This document shows positions 1-13,100 of a DNA stretch of 64,000 bases, in pieces; position 1 is the first letter of the stretch; each line of letters opens with the position of its first letter. Origin of the DNA: Apostichopus japonicus (Eukaryota; Echinodermata; Holothuroidea; Aspidochirotida; Stichopodidae). Made by a program: the position numbers and the translations under genes. The DNA lies in contig NC_092570.1 of NCBI RefSeq assembly GCF_037975245.1, forward strand, positions 15,677,001 through 15,741,000, read 5' to 3'. The notes under the pieces were generated by a model that ran no database searches, had not been told where the DNA came from, and saw only the letters and a program-made list of their open reading frames with translations.

Positions 1-949
1 GAGCAATTTAGTGAACTTCACTTCAATGTAATATTGGGTGATATTGCCCAGATATCAACTTATGTGCTAGATAGATGACTCTTGTGTTCATAACCAAATG
101 ATGTTTTGTCAAGCCCTCTTGCTTTAATCTTCACAGGACTTCTTGATTTATTATGTACAAACTACAAACATACAATACAGTAGCTATGGTGTACTATGCT
201 GAGTAAAATATGAGGATAAATTAAAAATAAGATATCTGTCTCTCCAGCACTTGTACTGTAGTGTGTGTAAACAAGTCATAACAACTGCAAATCCACGAGT
301 GGAGAACCTTTGTTATGAAAATAAGTACCATTATAATTTCAAAAATATTCAGACTGCCTTTACGAATACAGAAAACCTGAAGTACCTGTTTACGAGTGAA
401 AAATGTTTCAATCGACCTGTGCGAGTAAACTCGTTTATTATCTTGTCTAAGTGTCTGCACATTGCCAAATGCTTCACCTTCAAGCACTTTATATTTTTGA
501 TGAACGTTTGCAACGGTTACCTCTGTGACGATACTACTTTGTGTTGTGCAGATTGCAGAAGGGTACCGTTCATCAAAGGTTGCCTAGAGCCAGATAAGTT
601 TATTTTTCTTAAAATGAAACCGATAGAAAATTTTTGTTTGAACTGTTACTATTTTAAAGAAATACAGTATTCTGTCCTTTTCCAAACACAAATTGACATT
701 TGTGTATGCTCAGCCATTGAGCGCCAAAAGTCTCCCATCTCGTATTGAATTTTCACGAGAGCATGCTACAAAGAGCAATATGGATGTGAATGGAAGAGAG
801 TGATAGGCACTGAAGGGAAATTTAGGAAGTGGTGAGTGGGAATTGTGGGGGAGGGGGGGGGGGAGGTCACTACCATCCAAAATTGCAGCCCTCAGAATGA
901 AAATGCCACTTTAAACCTTTTTTTCTTTTTTCTTTCTCATTGTTTGCAG
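1..949. other. Upstream/intronic region before the first coding RNF13 exon
   Basis: There is no recognisable coding exon here. A + strand frame from 251 to 748 stays open for about 166 codons and is rich in Cys, with several CxxC pairs, but it lacks an ATG start and matches no domain I know. The stretch 842-866 is G-rich. A pyrimidine-rich tract followed by AG ends at 949, so at least the right part is probably the intron before the first coding exon. No core promoter could be picked out. Confidence 0.5.
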
Positions 950-1046
950 GTCTGAAGACTTATTTTTTTACTGCCATAGTTAACAGATGTCCGCAAACAT
1001 CCGGTTGACCTCTATGCTCCGTTGTCGGTTTCACTGAAAGTCAAAG
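950..1046 (+). other. RNF13: Probable 5' UTR part of the first coding RNF13 exon
   Basis: A long T/C-rich tract (about 917-943) followed by TTTGCAG at 943-949 makes a strong 3' splice site. An exon starting at 950 would carry 97 nt of leader before the ATG at 1047, whose context (AAAGATGG) is good. This implies a non-coding first exon upstream. It is inferred from signal strength only; transcription could instead begin inside this stretch. Confidence 0.55.
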
Positions 1047-1142
1047 ATGGCCCTTGTAACTTTCACCTGGGCTGTTCATGTCCTGTACTCTTGCCTGCTA
1101 TTCGTATTGGTTCTTGTCTCAGTATCTGCAGATGTCATTGTG
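1047..1142 (+). CDS. RNF13: RNF13 coding exon 1 (signal peptide)
   Basis: Residues 1-32, phase 0 at the end, donor GTAAGT. The peptide starts [10 protein letters not shown] and has a hydrophobic run ([10 protein letters not shown]) ending in SVSAD, a typical signal peptide with cleavage likely after Ala28. The ATG at 1047 is the only one that opens this signal sequence. Confidence 0.85.
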
Positions 1143-4100
1143 GTAAGTTGATATATAAACAGTGGGGATAATTAACAATCCATTAGGGTAGATTGTATTT
1201 ACTACTCCAAACTTATAGTGTCATAAGCTCTAAAAAAAAATCGGGTTTATTTTTCAAATGATAGAGAGAAGTTGACAAATGTTGAATGTTTTTCATATGA
1301 TTTTTGCATTTGATTAATGCTAAAACAAAACCATAACAACTTGTCTGGGCGACAATTTTTTCTCGAGTCAAACAGAACCACCAAAATACTTGCTTACCTA
1401 ACATTCCTCTGATGAAATCATAAAAGGATATTTCGTTATCTTGAATATGATCAGTTGCAATCTTGTCTCCGGTTCTGCTCTGAAATGTTGGTAAAAATGT
1501 CGAAAAAATGCAAAAAACTGTTTTAAAAGCACTCTTACCTAAACGTGTGGTTGCATTTTACAACCACGGATACCACCAACATGTGACCAATTTATTACAA
1601 GTTATGTAGATTTTAGAGTGCATATGAGGACAGGTAAGTGTATCATGGGTTCGTAAATACCAAAACTAGACAAGCTTTTGGGGTTTCCATTTTATGCAGA
1701 CAATAATCCAGAGTTTGTTGTACTGTATTTTTTTTTCTAACCCAGAGACAATGCAATTCCCATGGCTGTTACCCCATAAAGAGAAAAACCCCCTAAAACT
1801 AGCCATTTTCAATGTACTTACAGCTCCTGTAAAAGCATCCTTGAAGTCTCTCGACTAAGTGTTCAATAAATTCTTTTGAAGAGTGGTGGGCATGCAGTCT
1901 ATAGAATCATTTGGCCGGCTTGGACATTAAATAAACGATACATCATAACTAGATAACGACATGTCGTAATTATTTTTACAAAGTCACTTAATATTTATGA
2001 CATGAAAATTCATTAAAACCCAGAGAGGTTCTCAAATTAAATCGTAAAATTAATGATGTAGCGTTTGTTTCTGTAATCTTGATGTTCATGGGTAGGCTAT
2101 AAATCTTGGGTTGTTAATACTTCCATTGCGTCGTAAAATGACAGGTTTATCGTTGTTCCACACCTCAGTCTCAGATCAACAACTTTTAGGTCACATTCTA
2201 AATAGCCCAATCACATCTTGTTTAAGTCATGAATGTGTTGGCCTCTGTAAAAGGATGTCTCATTCCTTGATTTCTAACGTCAGGTTGCCTATATAATATG
2301 TGACGATCTTTAGAATATAAATTAACAACAGATATTTGAAATATTTCAATCAAGCAGAAATAAATATCGTCTTATTCATTGATTGTGGGGTTAAAAGTCT
2401 ATTCTAATATTTTGTTGTAATTGTAGTAACATCATGTGGGAACTATTTGACTTCATGTCATTAACACAAACTTGCAGCGTGTCCTGATTTAATCAAGATA
2501 CAATGTAATTCCGCACCCTTCCAAACTTGGTAGAGGTTAACAACATATCGTGAAACAATTGTGCAACATTCTGAGCTGGAAAATGATCTCAAAACTAGAG
2601 ATTGTATGAAGCTAAAGATAGGCCTACCGCTTGACTCTATACACGTTTCCTTTTGCAGATTTTAGACAACAAGACCGTGGTGGAGGAATTTGCCTCCATG
2701 CCTTCGACGTTCGGATACCCAATTCCTCAAGATGGTATAAGTGTGAGTAAATGTTTTTGTTTTAAAGCTAGAATAAACACAGAGGAATGATTACCCCGTG
2801 TCACATCGCAAACTGCATTGAAAAAATGGGGCAGTATGCTATATACATAGATGCCTGTTCAAAGATTTTTACCCATTTTTTTTTTTTGACAGGAACCTTA
2901 GTATTGTGTAAAGAGACAAAATACAGGGTCCTCAAAAATGTAGCACTAAATTTATTCCCTGAAACGTCATCAGTATTGCCGACGACCATGTACAAAAACA
3001 AATAGATAACTAAAATGTTTTAAATGTTGCCCAGTTAAATATATAAAATTTATTTATCAAATTGAACAATCGCCAACATCTGTGAAAAATGTTGTGAAGT
3101 CACAACCTCTGGGAAACATTTTTTTTTTAAATTTTCAACACCTTTAAAGAAGTTTTCTAGCATGCTATAAAAATATGTAAAGTCAGCACTAATGCCCACC
3201 CCCCCCACTCCCCACCCCTTCCACATTTGAAAATCCAATTGTCAATATGAGGACGGAATAAACTCTCATACTATTCATACCAGGGTTCAACTAGCAGCTT
3301 TGGACAATCAATTGGCATAAACAGATTGAAGCCTTTCGTGGCTGCGCAATGTAAAACTCATCTTGAGGAGAAAGGTATTTCTACACTGTCAGTTGAAATC
3401 CCCATCCCCTCACTCAAGAGATGGTTAATTGATTGTAACCTATTTTTGACTGACTATGCTCTCTCTCTTACTCGAGGAAGTCGATCACAGCTGGTGGTCT
3501 GTGTTATTATCTGGGCAAGATGTATCTTGAGAAGCTTTACTAAAGGCTGAATAATCTTCTCATCCATTCTATCCTTGAAACATATTACATTTGGAATGGT
3601 TTTGCTTGGCTCTCATTGTTTTTGTAAGTTACAATTTCATCAGGATGAAATGCTTTCGAAGAAATTTCGTTCCACTCTAATGGATAAATGATTGCAATAT
3701 GGTAAAGTAATACGAAGCCAATTTGCCTCCTTCTGGACACTTTTATAGCAACTTGTCCATTTTGCATAGCAATTTGCCCATTTTGCATAGCAATTTGCCC
3801 ATTTTGCATAGCAATTTGCCCATTTTACATAGCAATTTGCCCATTTGCATAGCAATTTGCCCATTTTGCATAGCATTTTGCCATTTTGCATAGCAATTTG
3901 CCCATTTTGCATAGCAATTTGCCCATTTTGCATAGCAATTTGCCCATTTTGCATAGCAATTTGCCCATTTTGCATAGCAATGTGCCCATTTGCATAGCAA
4001 TTTGCCCATTTTGCATAGCAGTTTGCATAGCAATTTGCCCATTTTGCATAGCAATTTGCCCATTTGCATAGCAATTTGCATAGCATTTTGTATAGCAATT

Positions 4101-7100
4101 TGCCCATTTTACTGTACATAGCAATTTGCCCATTTTACATAGCAACTTGCCAATTTTGCATAGCAATTTGCCCATTTTGCATAGCAGTTTGCCCATTTTG
4201 CATAGCATTTTACTATGCGACAGCGGATAAATGATTCCCTGCATTGCTATCGTTCTATTTATGATTACACAGTGAAGAGTTTTCCAGTATCTGGTTTGAT
4301 ACCAACACTAAAATCTGACGACTCATATTTACATGGCAAGAAATGATGCTATATTGGAAAAAAAATTGCTTTTAGACCCATCTGTCTATTGTGAACATTA
4401 AACTGGACAAAATTTTACTCCTAAGGTTGCAAGGAATGGTACTTTATCTTAACAAGTTTCTGGTAGCATTTAATCTAAAAATCCAGATACTTCTATGGTT
4501 GAATGTCGTTTCATGTCATAAAAATGGCAGAATAGACCAATGTTATATTCTCTGCACGAACCTTGCTTAAAATGGTAGGGATTTGTGTAACATGATTTGA
4601 AATATCCTGTTCAATTCTGTTTCACCTTTTCATTACAGGGTTACTTAGCCATCGCTAGTCCTATTACTGCATGCACCTCCATTAAGTCTCCACCTAACGT
4701 GTCCGGAGACCCAAATTTCTTCGCTCTGATTCAGAGAGGCTCCTGTGATTTTGACCTAAAGGTAAGATGGGGCTACCAGGTGAAAGGTCAGTAATTAATT
4801 GGGGGTCCAAATTTTAGCATGCTAAAATAACTTCAAAAAAAAGCATCAATTTTGTGCGGATATTGCCCACTTCCTTCTCCCTCGGAATCTGCCATTCAGA
4901 AGTGAACTTTGTGTGTTTTTCTGGAAATTATTCTCTAGAATTCAACGGAGTTATGCATACCATTACAGCCTTTATCATCTTATTCAGTGTTGACAGGTTC
5001 CCTACAATCACATTACTATGATGAGGCACTTCTCTTCCACAGGAGTTCGCCATTCTGATGTATAGAATGAGCAAATTGAAGTTTTGTGTAAATTATAAAA
5101 TAGTCAACGGAACACAGGAATGTTTTTGTAAAACAAATAGCATATCATATATTGTGCCAATCACTATCACCTTCGTAGTTAATGCAGAAAATTATTTAGT
5201 GTTCAAATCTTGAAGGATACTGACTTTTTTTTCTCTCTTGGAAAATGCTGTTTCCTTTGTACAAAACCTGCTATAATATCTTTGCACTTGTATATATATC
5301 AATATGTCCATTTTGCTACGTGAAACCGGATAAATGATTCCTTTTAATGAACAGAACAGCCTTGCATGGACATGTGCTTCTTGTCAACACTTTTGTCCCC
5401 AAGATGTCAATTCTAAAATGGAAGGTACACAAAATGAGACCTACCTGGAAATTTGTTTGCTATCACAACATGTATTATATGAACCCGTGCTATACGTCAA
5501 GCGCCCCTAAAGTTAACCTACACCGAAAACACCCTTGATTTGCTACCATATGATCATCAAGTAGGGTTTTAACTGGGTGTACAGTGTTACACCATAGAAC
5601 TCGTACTGCTGACAAAACATTTAGTAGCTTGTGTCCTGTTGACTTGTTTTACAAAAAAGGGCTGTTAATGAGATGCATAGGTTTGAATGTGTTTGTAGTG
5701 GAATGATACTACTGACTTACAAGTTGGAAATGTGCATTGACATTGGACTGTGTGAGATACAAATTTTATATCCATTTAAATCTCAAGAAGGGCATTACAG
5801 ACAAATTTCATACTTCACAAGTGGATACTCCTTACTGAGTTTCAGAGACCTAGATTGTACTTTGGTGGCTGTAGGGTATCAGTTATATCTAAGTTCAGAA
5901 ATGGATAAAATTTGTGACAATAAGTCTGTTCAAGAACTGCAACTGGTAACACGAGTCTCACATCTTTAGTAATGAAGGTTTTATGGTTTCTTGGAAGGTC
6001 AGACGTCATTTAAGATCAGCAGGGGTTACAGTTAACTTTGTAAACCTAACAACTTAAAGGAAGCATGTACAGAATTTATGAATTTCTTACTGGGTACATT
6101 TTGTACATAAAGTTTTCAAGATGCTGTGTAATCCAGATATGTTCCCCAAATTATATTAATTCCTATTCATAACATCATTTAGAATAATTCTCAATTTACT
6201 TAACATATCACAGAACTGTTTTCCGGTTCTTCTCATCGTAAACCATGCAACGATATTATTCACTGGTGACATGCAGTGCCGTGTAATGATAGAGTTTGTG
6301 TACGATCCAATTTTTTAGTAAATGTATCCAAGATCTTGCAAGTATCAACTCTTTAAGCCCACAGACTATGTATTAATTAATTAATACATGAAATTATGAT
6401 TATTACATATGTCATATTTAGTTTATTGATGTTTCTCTATTTGACCTTGTTTTCCTTGCAAGGTGCTGGAAGCTCAAACTGCTGGTTTTAAAGGTGCTAT
6501 TGTTTAAGCCCACAGACTATGTATTAATTAATTAATACATGAAATTATTATTATTACATATGTCATATTCAGTTTATTGATGTTTCTCTATTTGACCTTG
6601 TTTTCCTCTTTCAAGGTGCTGGAAGCTCAAACTGCTGGTTTTAAAGGTGCTATTGTTTACGATGATATCAACGAGGGTTTGTTTCCTATGACGGGCAAGA
6701 CATGTAAGTGTAGGCATATTTCTGTTCTTCACAAGAGGAACTACAGTAGCAGTCGGTTACTTATGCTTTCAAAGTTTTATCTGTAAGATGGGCCCACTTT
6801 TTGTTTTTGTTTTTTAATGAGTGGTAAATGAAGGGTCCCAGGGAGGTCCTGCATGTGGTGAGTTTTAAACGTCCATCTACGATAAAATTCCTCTCAACAG
6901 GATTTGAATCAATACATCACCAGAATGGATTATTTGCATCGACCTGCATTTGTTGCATTCTTCTGTGATATGCAATCCAGCTGCCTGTAAAACTCTCAAT
7001 GCAAACCCTTCGCTAAATGATGGTTCAGATATACCTTCTCTGCCATATGTTGGAGCATTGTTAGATTTATAAACCAAAATTCAAATGCAAATATTTAGCA

Positions 7101-10100
7101 AAATTATAGCAACATAAGCCAAATTGTGTGAGGTTGAAGTGGTGAGATAAATTTGCAGCTAGTAACGGTATTTAAATATCGCAGCCTTGCTGACTTGACA
7201 TTGTAGAAATGAGTCAACATAAGCTATCGTCATAAACCGTAGAAAGATTTTGGTTCGGTTTTCGGTGTGATTGTCTGAAATAAGCGTAGAGAGTCTTGTG
7301 CATATTGACAAGTAATGCTAGGGGCTCAAAAAGAGCAAAAAAAGAGTGGTTTTGAATAAGTGGTAATTATTATTTCAATTTGGAATCCCATCAGCAGTGC
7401 AAAATGTGGGGGAAAAGGCAGCTCAAAGGTTGAGAATCCAGGCACCTTATTATTAGGCAGGGTCATGACATTACCTCAAGGGAAACATAAACACAATAAT
7501 ACCATTGATCAGTATTGTATTAATACTGGGATATATTTCACTTGTGAAAGTAAAATTTTGGATGCAGTGTTTTCGTTGTGGCATCTGTGACATCACACAT
7601 GTTTCATCTCAGGGTCACTTTCAGTACAAACTGTACCAATTTTATATGTCGTTATCTCGTGGTATGTACAAAATGAATGCAAATTTCGTCGGGATGCTGA
7701 GAATATGTTACTCACAACGCAGTCATTATGAAGGTCTTGCATCCTAGACGCAGGATCCTGCAGTTGTGAAAATGCGAATAAAGAGTTGATGTTTTTTTTC
7801 CATGAATTAAGTGTCCTGTCCGTCTTTGTTACGTAGTAGCTCAATGATAGGCGTTAAAACTGGGGTTATAACAGCTTAAGGTTTTTTTTTCCATGAAAAT
7901 TAATTCTTTGAAAGACTTTTTTTTTAAAGAGTATTCTAAAGTTTTCTGATCTCTTGCTGTGTTTGTTTGCAGGGCTGTCCATAAAACAGAACAAAAATAT
8001 ATATTTATTTCCTTGTTAAATTTTGTAATATAGAAGACTGCTGAGATGGAATGGAAATACATGAACAATGTTTATCTGTTCTCTCTTACAGTAAAAGCAA
8101 AGTAAGAAGTGATTTGGTCAAAAACGTGTCACCTCATATTTTCTGCTTTGATAAAAAAAATAGAAGTATTTAGTCATCTGTGCACAGTTCATCAAAGCCC
8201 CATGTCAGGGGTTGTCAAGAGGCGGCGGACCTTCTCCAAAATTCCGACCCTCGGTTCATTTTCAATCAGGACGACCAAAAGACTTGTTCCACAATACTGT
8301 AAAATTCAGGCATGTGTACCCCTAAGGCCTTTACTTAGGCTTGAGTACCCAACTAGCCTACCACACACATTGATAAATCTATTTGAGAGTTTTGTCTCTC
8401 CCTCCAATGAATATTATTCCTCTGGCCCTCATAGAAGATTAATTTTATTTTACTTGTTTGGGAGGGGGGGGGGGGGCAAGGTATATTTTATACTTGTCCA
8501 CAGGTAAAAATCAAATTGGTTTGACCATTTTTCCAATCTGCACAACCAAAAAAAATCTTTGTAATAATGTTCTGCGTGTCATTTTGATTTCTCTTCCTTT
8601 CCATTCGTAGATGCCCAAGATGTTCTCATTCAGTCTGTTTTCGTGGCCGAAACGAGTGGACTCTCGCTCATGAACTTCGTATATGACACTCCAGATAGGT
8701 ACGTTACTTTGAAAACAAATATATCTTTTCAAGATTGGCTTTTCAGTGATGACTTTAGGCAGAGTTCCATTTTTGACCTTTTGTAGATCATGTACAAATC
8801 ACTGCTATCAATCCAGGTATTTCTCTACCGCTACACACTCTTAGTTTCTTGAAACCCACATTAAACTCCATGAAACATCCTAGGCTCAATCAAATAAAGT
8901 GACTGAACTACTTAGTTTAAAACACGATTTACCATAAGGTCAGCTCCTCAAATGAAACACAATACCTAACAGGTAACACTCTTATGGCCATCAATAACAT
9001 ATGACACCTTTAACTGCATTTCAGATTTATCAAGGACAAATAGTATTGAAATGCCATCCAAGCTTTAAAGAAGCATACCAGAGATTCAGCCTATTTTTAA
9101 TGCTGATTATTTTCACAAACCAGAATAGCTATGGAAACAATTATCAGCAATGAAGTTTATCCTTTTTTTTGTTGACTATGTCATGTCAAGACTAAAATTC
9201 TGCCTAAAGTCGTCACCCATTAATTGAAGGCAAATAACTGCTACCCCGCATTAATGTGTTTTGTGGTATGTGGCCTCTTCAATCCAGTCCTTTGTCATGA
9301 CTGATATCTCCTTTTAAAGATTATTCTTCATATGTGTTATTATTCTAACCAGCAATCTTGATGTAACTTAACTCATGGTTAACCCTGACAATTTGCATAC
9401 ATGTGCCATAGGTATCACTTCATAACAAAAAGTTGAACTGCAGATGTTGGGTCTTTTTGTACAAGAGAAACCAGTAGAAGATAGGTGGGAAAAGTTTTCT
9501 TCATGTGTTGTTGAACCCAGAGCAGTCTTAATGTAACTTACCTCAACGGTTAACCCTGACAATCAGCATACATGTGCCATATGTATCACTTCATAACATA
9601 AAGTTGAACTGCAGTTGTAATGACTTTGCCCAAGAAAACCAGGAGGCATGTCGGCTACGAGAAATCCTCAAATATTTAAATAAAGACGCATCCTTAATCG
9701 TTTTAAGGTATGTTCAAAACAGCTAACAATGCTAAATGACTACCTTAGCGGAGGATATTTGTTTGTGTGCAGAATAAACTCATAGTAATTTTATATCTAA
9801 TGAAAGCAACAGGTCATTATTCATTATTCAGATCACCCCCCCCCCCCCCCCCCCCCCGCCCTCTCGATCATGTTGTAGTACCGACACATTACATCAATAT
9901 CCTTGCCAATATTGCAACTGACAAAGTGAATGTTCAGTGCCATGATGGAAGAACCAAAGTCCATGTTATTGAAGCATAAGGGTATTATAATAAAAGAGTA
10001 AATCCCTCAAGCCAATCTTGATACACTTTGATCAAACTTCTGTTATAGTCCAATATTACTCTACAGTCCTTCAGTATCTTATGCACCAGCAAACTCAACA

Positions 10101-13100
10101 GACCAAAATGTTGATTTCATGCATCTAAAAGGTCAACTCAAAATTGATTGAAGTGTTCGAGTTTAGTCAGATTTCATTGAGCTGCCCTGCAGTTAATAGT
10201 TTAGGAAATACAGTGTGATAATTTGGACAATGTAATCTGTTGCCAATTTATTTGTGTTGTCTGATTTCTTACCCCTCCCCCCACCCCCTTTCCCAACCCT
10301 CTATCCCTCACCATCCCTGTTCTGGCTTTGCCCTTTAGCAGCAAAATGAAAATTGAGTAAAGTAATTCATGCAGGGATTATGCAGATTGGTGCCTTTGGG
10401 TCAAAACTCATGACCCTTTATGACCCTTGTTGGCAGTATTAAGCACCTCCCTGTTTACTTTGACATGACATAGCTGGAAAAAGAAAACATTCAACAAGGT
10501 ACTTTATTCAGACAGTAGTGGTAATGTCAGCCCTGTCAGCTGGGTGGGAGAGGGAGGGGGTGAGGGGGGGGGAGGAGAGGGTGATGATTTGGTTGAAATG
10601 TTAAACAATACAATCTAACATCAAGACCAATTGGTTGGTTATAGGTGTTGAAAACCATTCTAACGTGTGGAAATCTATTTCTATACTGTTCATATTTGTA
10701 CCATGGTCTGTGATGTGTATGACACATCTGCTGCTCTGTAGGTACTTAAGCTACATATGTCATTTCAGAATAGCCCCCTCTATTTGCCAAATTGCTTATT
10801 TTTCTTTCAGGTCTTGTGACCTATATGCTGAATTTGCAATTAGAGAGGTTAAAAATCAGCTTTGCACTGTTTTTTATATTTTTGGTCTTTTCACTAATAT
10901 TCCATTATGATGTATAGTTCTTTATCTTTAAATAGTCAAAGTTCATAACAATGAAGAAAACAAGAAAAACAGAATTTTGACAGATTTAAGGTGTTAATTA
11001 CACCTTTTCATTAAAAAGCCACATGAAGAAGAGAGTCTGGGTAATCAAGTACTTCGATGATGGATATTTAGCAAATAATTTTTAATTTGCTAAAAAAGGA
11101 AAGGAAGCTAGGATTGTCTTAGTTTTTCCTAACTAGATGGGTTTGGCAAAAATGTCCGAAATTTGAGATGCAACTCAAAGACGCTCCCTATGAAGTGGAA
11201 AAAATTGCGACATTTTCTTACAGCGGGGAACACAGAAACTATGCAATAGGTACAATGTTCTCAGGTTCAATTTCATCCTTCTGTTGTTACAGTGGATATT
11301 GCGTAAGTGAATTTTTGTTTTGAAAGAGTTCTTTGACAAACAATTTCCCAAGTTTAATATTTCCGAGGTATGTTTTTCTTTTTCAAGTTTCAATTGATAC
11401 CAGTGACTACCAGTTCCTTTGGTTACAATGTCATTTTGAAGAGTCGGTTGTTGTGACAAGATTGAATCATACTTTAAAGGAACCTTCTTCATTGCATGTG
11501 GTCAACAAGTCTATATATATAACCAAATCCAATCAAGTATTTTTCTCTCAAACTTTAGATCATGGAATAATTTAGTGTCCACATTTTGTGTAGCTGTTTT
11601 GAAGACTGACTTTATCCTCTTATAAAAACACTATGTGGACGAGGTCAAAGGTCACTCAGATGCTTATAGATGACGTGGTGTGCAATAAATTCTCCTTCGG
11701 TGGTGTTTTGGTCAAAAAAATAGAAAAAACCTGCTATACATCTGTACGCTATAGCTAGTTGACCATTTTACATGCGCTTTCTTGCGATGAGTGACCGGAT
11801 TAATTATTCCCTGCAGATAGCAGTTTTTCAATTTTCTTTGTAATGAAACCCTCATAGATTTCATTCACGAAATGAAAATTGTCATATTAGCGATGACATA
11901 GCTGAACCCAATGTCGTCCTAATGGTACCGTTAAATTTACAAGTATGTCATAAAAATATAAATTTTTGGGGAAAACTTACAAAAAGTTTCGCTTTTACTT
12001 TATTTGTCACAAATGAAACCTTGAAGTATCCTTGACAATGACCTTCATTGCAATGGGATCTCGGTATTGAATCTCATGAAAGAGAAAATGCAAGAATTGA
12101 TTACAAAAAGCTGAGCTGCAGTTACTTATCATGATGTCAATTTAGCAGCTTATTGACAAATTTTGTATCACACATTCCTTTCGTTAAAAGACTGCCGGTT
12201 GAAATGGATTGTGTGGAAAATATGCAGATTAATAGTTAAATTTTCTCTAGCGGTTGTACCATTGTCCTTTTAAGGGGAAAAAAATAAGGGGTCTCTCCTG
12301 TAAGCCTTTCTGGGTTTTTTTTGTTCCATACAATCCCCCCACCACCCCCCCTCCCCATCCTGGGGCATTTGCTTTTCCCTATACCACATCAGGATGGTGT
12401 GTTGTCCGTATGAGCACTGTTGCAAATATCTACAGGTAAAAATCTGTTTCCAACTTCTCCTATGTTATGCAGCCCTTTCTTTTTTTTAAACCAATTTAGT
12501 GTTTATTTTTGAACACTTCAAAGGTCAGTAGATGAAGTTTGTCTTAAAGTAAGAACTTAGTGTTCTACGTGAAGCCCTGCAAGCTGCTAGAGTGAATGCA
12601 TTCCATTCAAACAGAACTTGTTTGATTTGGGTTATTGTCAGATTACTTAAATTAGCAGCTAAGAAGATATTGAAGTCAGTGTCTATAGTAATGTCATTCC
12701 TTGGTGACTAAGTGACAATAGCTTATTCAACCAGAGCTGTCTGTTAGCATTGATAGATTGCTTTCCTCCCCCCCCCACACCCAGCCCCCCCCCCTTATGT
12801 ATAAGGTTTGTTGACTGTATGTGTCCTGCAGCTGTTTTAGAGTAGGAATCAACATTTTTCCTTAGTTTCCTACGGAGACGTCAAACATTATCACCGATGA
12901 GGAGTGGCTTTTGCAATTTGAATTATTTACTAAGCAATTCTCTCGTAGGGCAAGGCAAATAGACTCAAACAGGGACAGTATACACAAAAACTTAATTGGT
13001 TTTGATGAAAGGCACAGGAAACTGTGGAGCTCTTCTAAAAACATGTTGATCATTTGAAAGGTGGCTCGGGAGTTTCTGTACAAGAATATTTTGGCATAGT

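Larger units (their letters stand above)
2743..4638 (+). other. RNF13 intron 2
   Basis: 1896-bp intron containing the 21-bp minisatellite at 3742-4214 and a poly-T/poly-C-rich left half. No nested gene seen. Confidence 0.8.
4762..6615 (+). other. RNF13 intron 3
   Basis: 1854-bp intron. It holds an interspersed repeat fragment (5265-5341) and, at its end, the first unit of the tandem duplication that copied half of exon 4. Confidence 0.8.

Noticed and set aside
3585-4244. Long overlapping minus-strand reading frames with repeated GKLLCKM/NCYAKWA/AMQNGQ peptides
   Set aside because: They arise from the 21-bp minisatellite period; all frames are open and none has a non-repeat domain.
8109-8507. 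132-codon + frame in RNF13 intron 4
   Set aside because: No domain, ends through a poly-G run, lies between clear in-frame exons.
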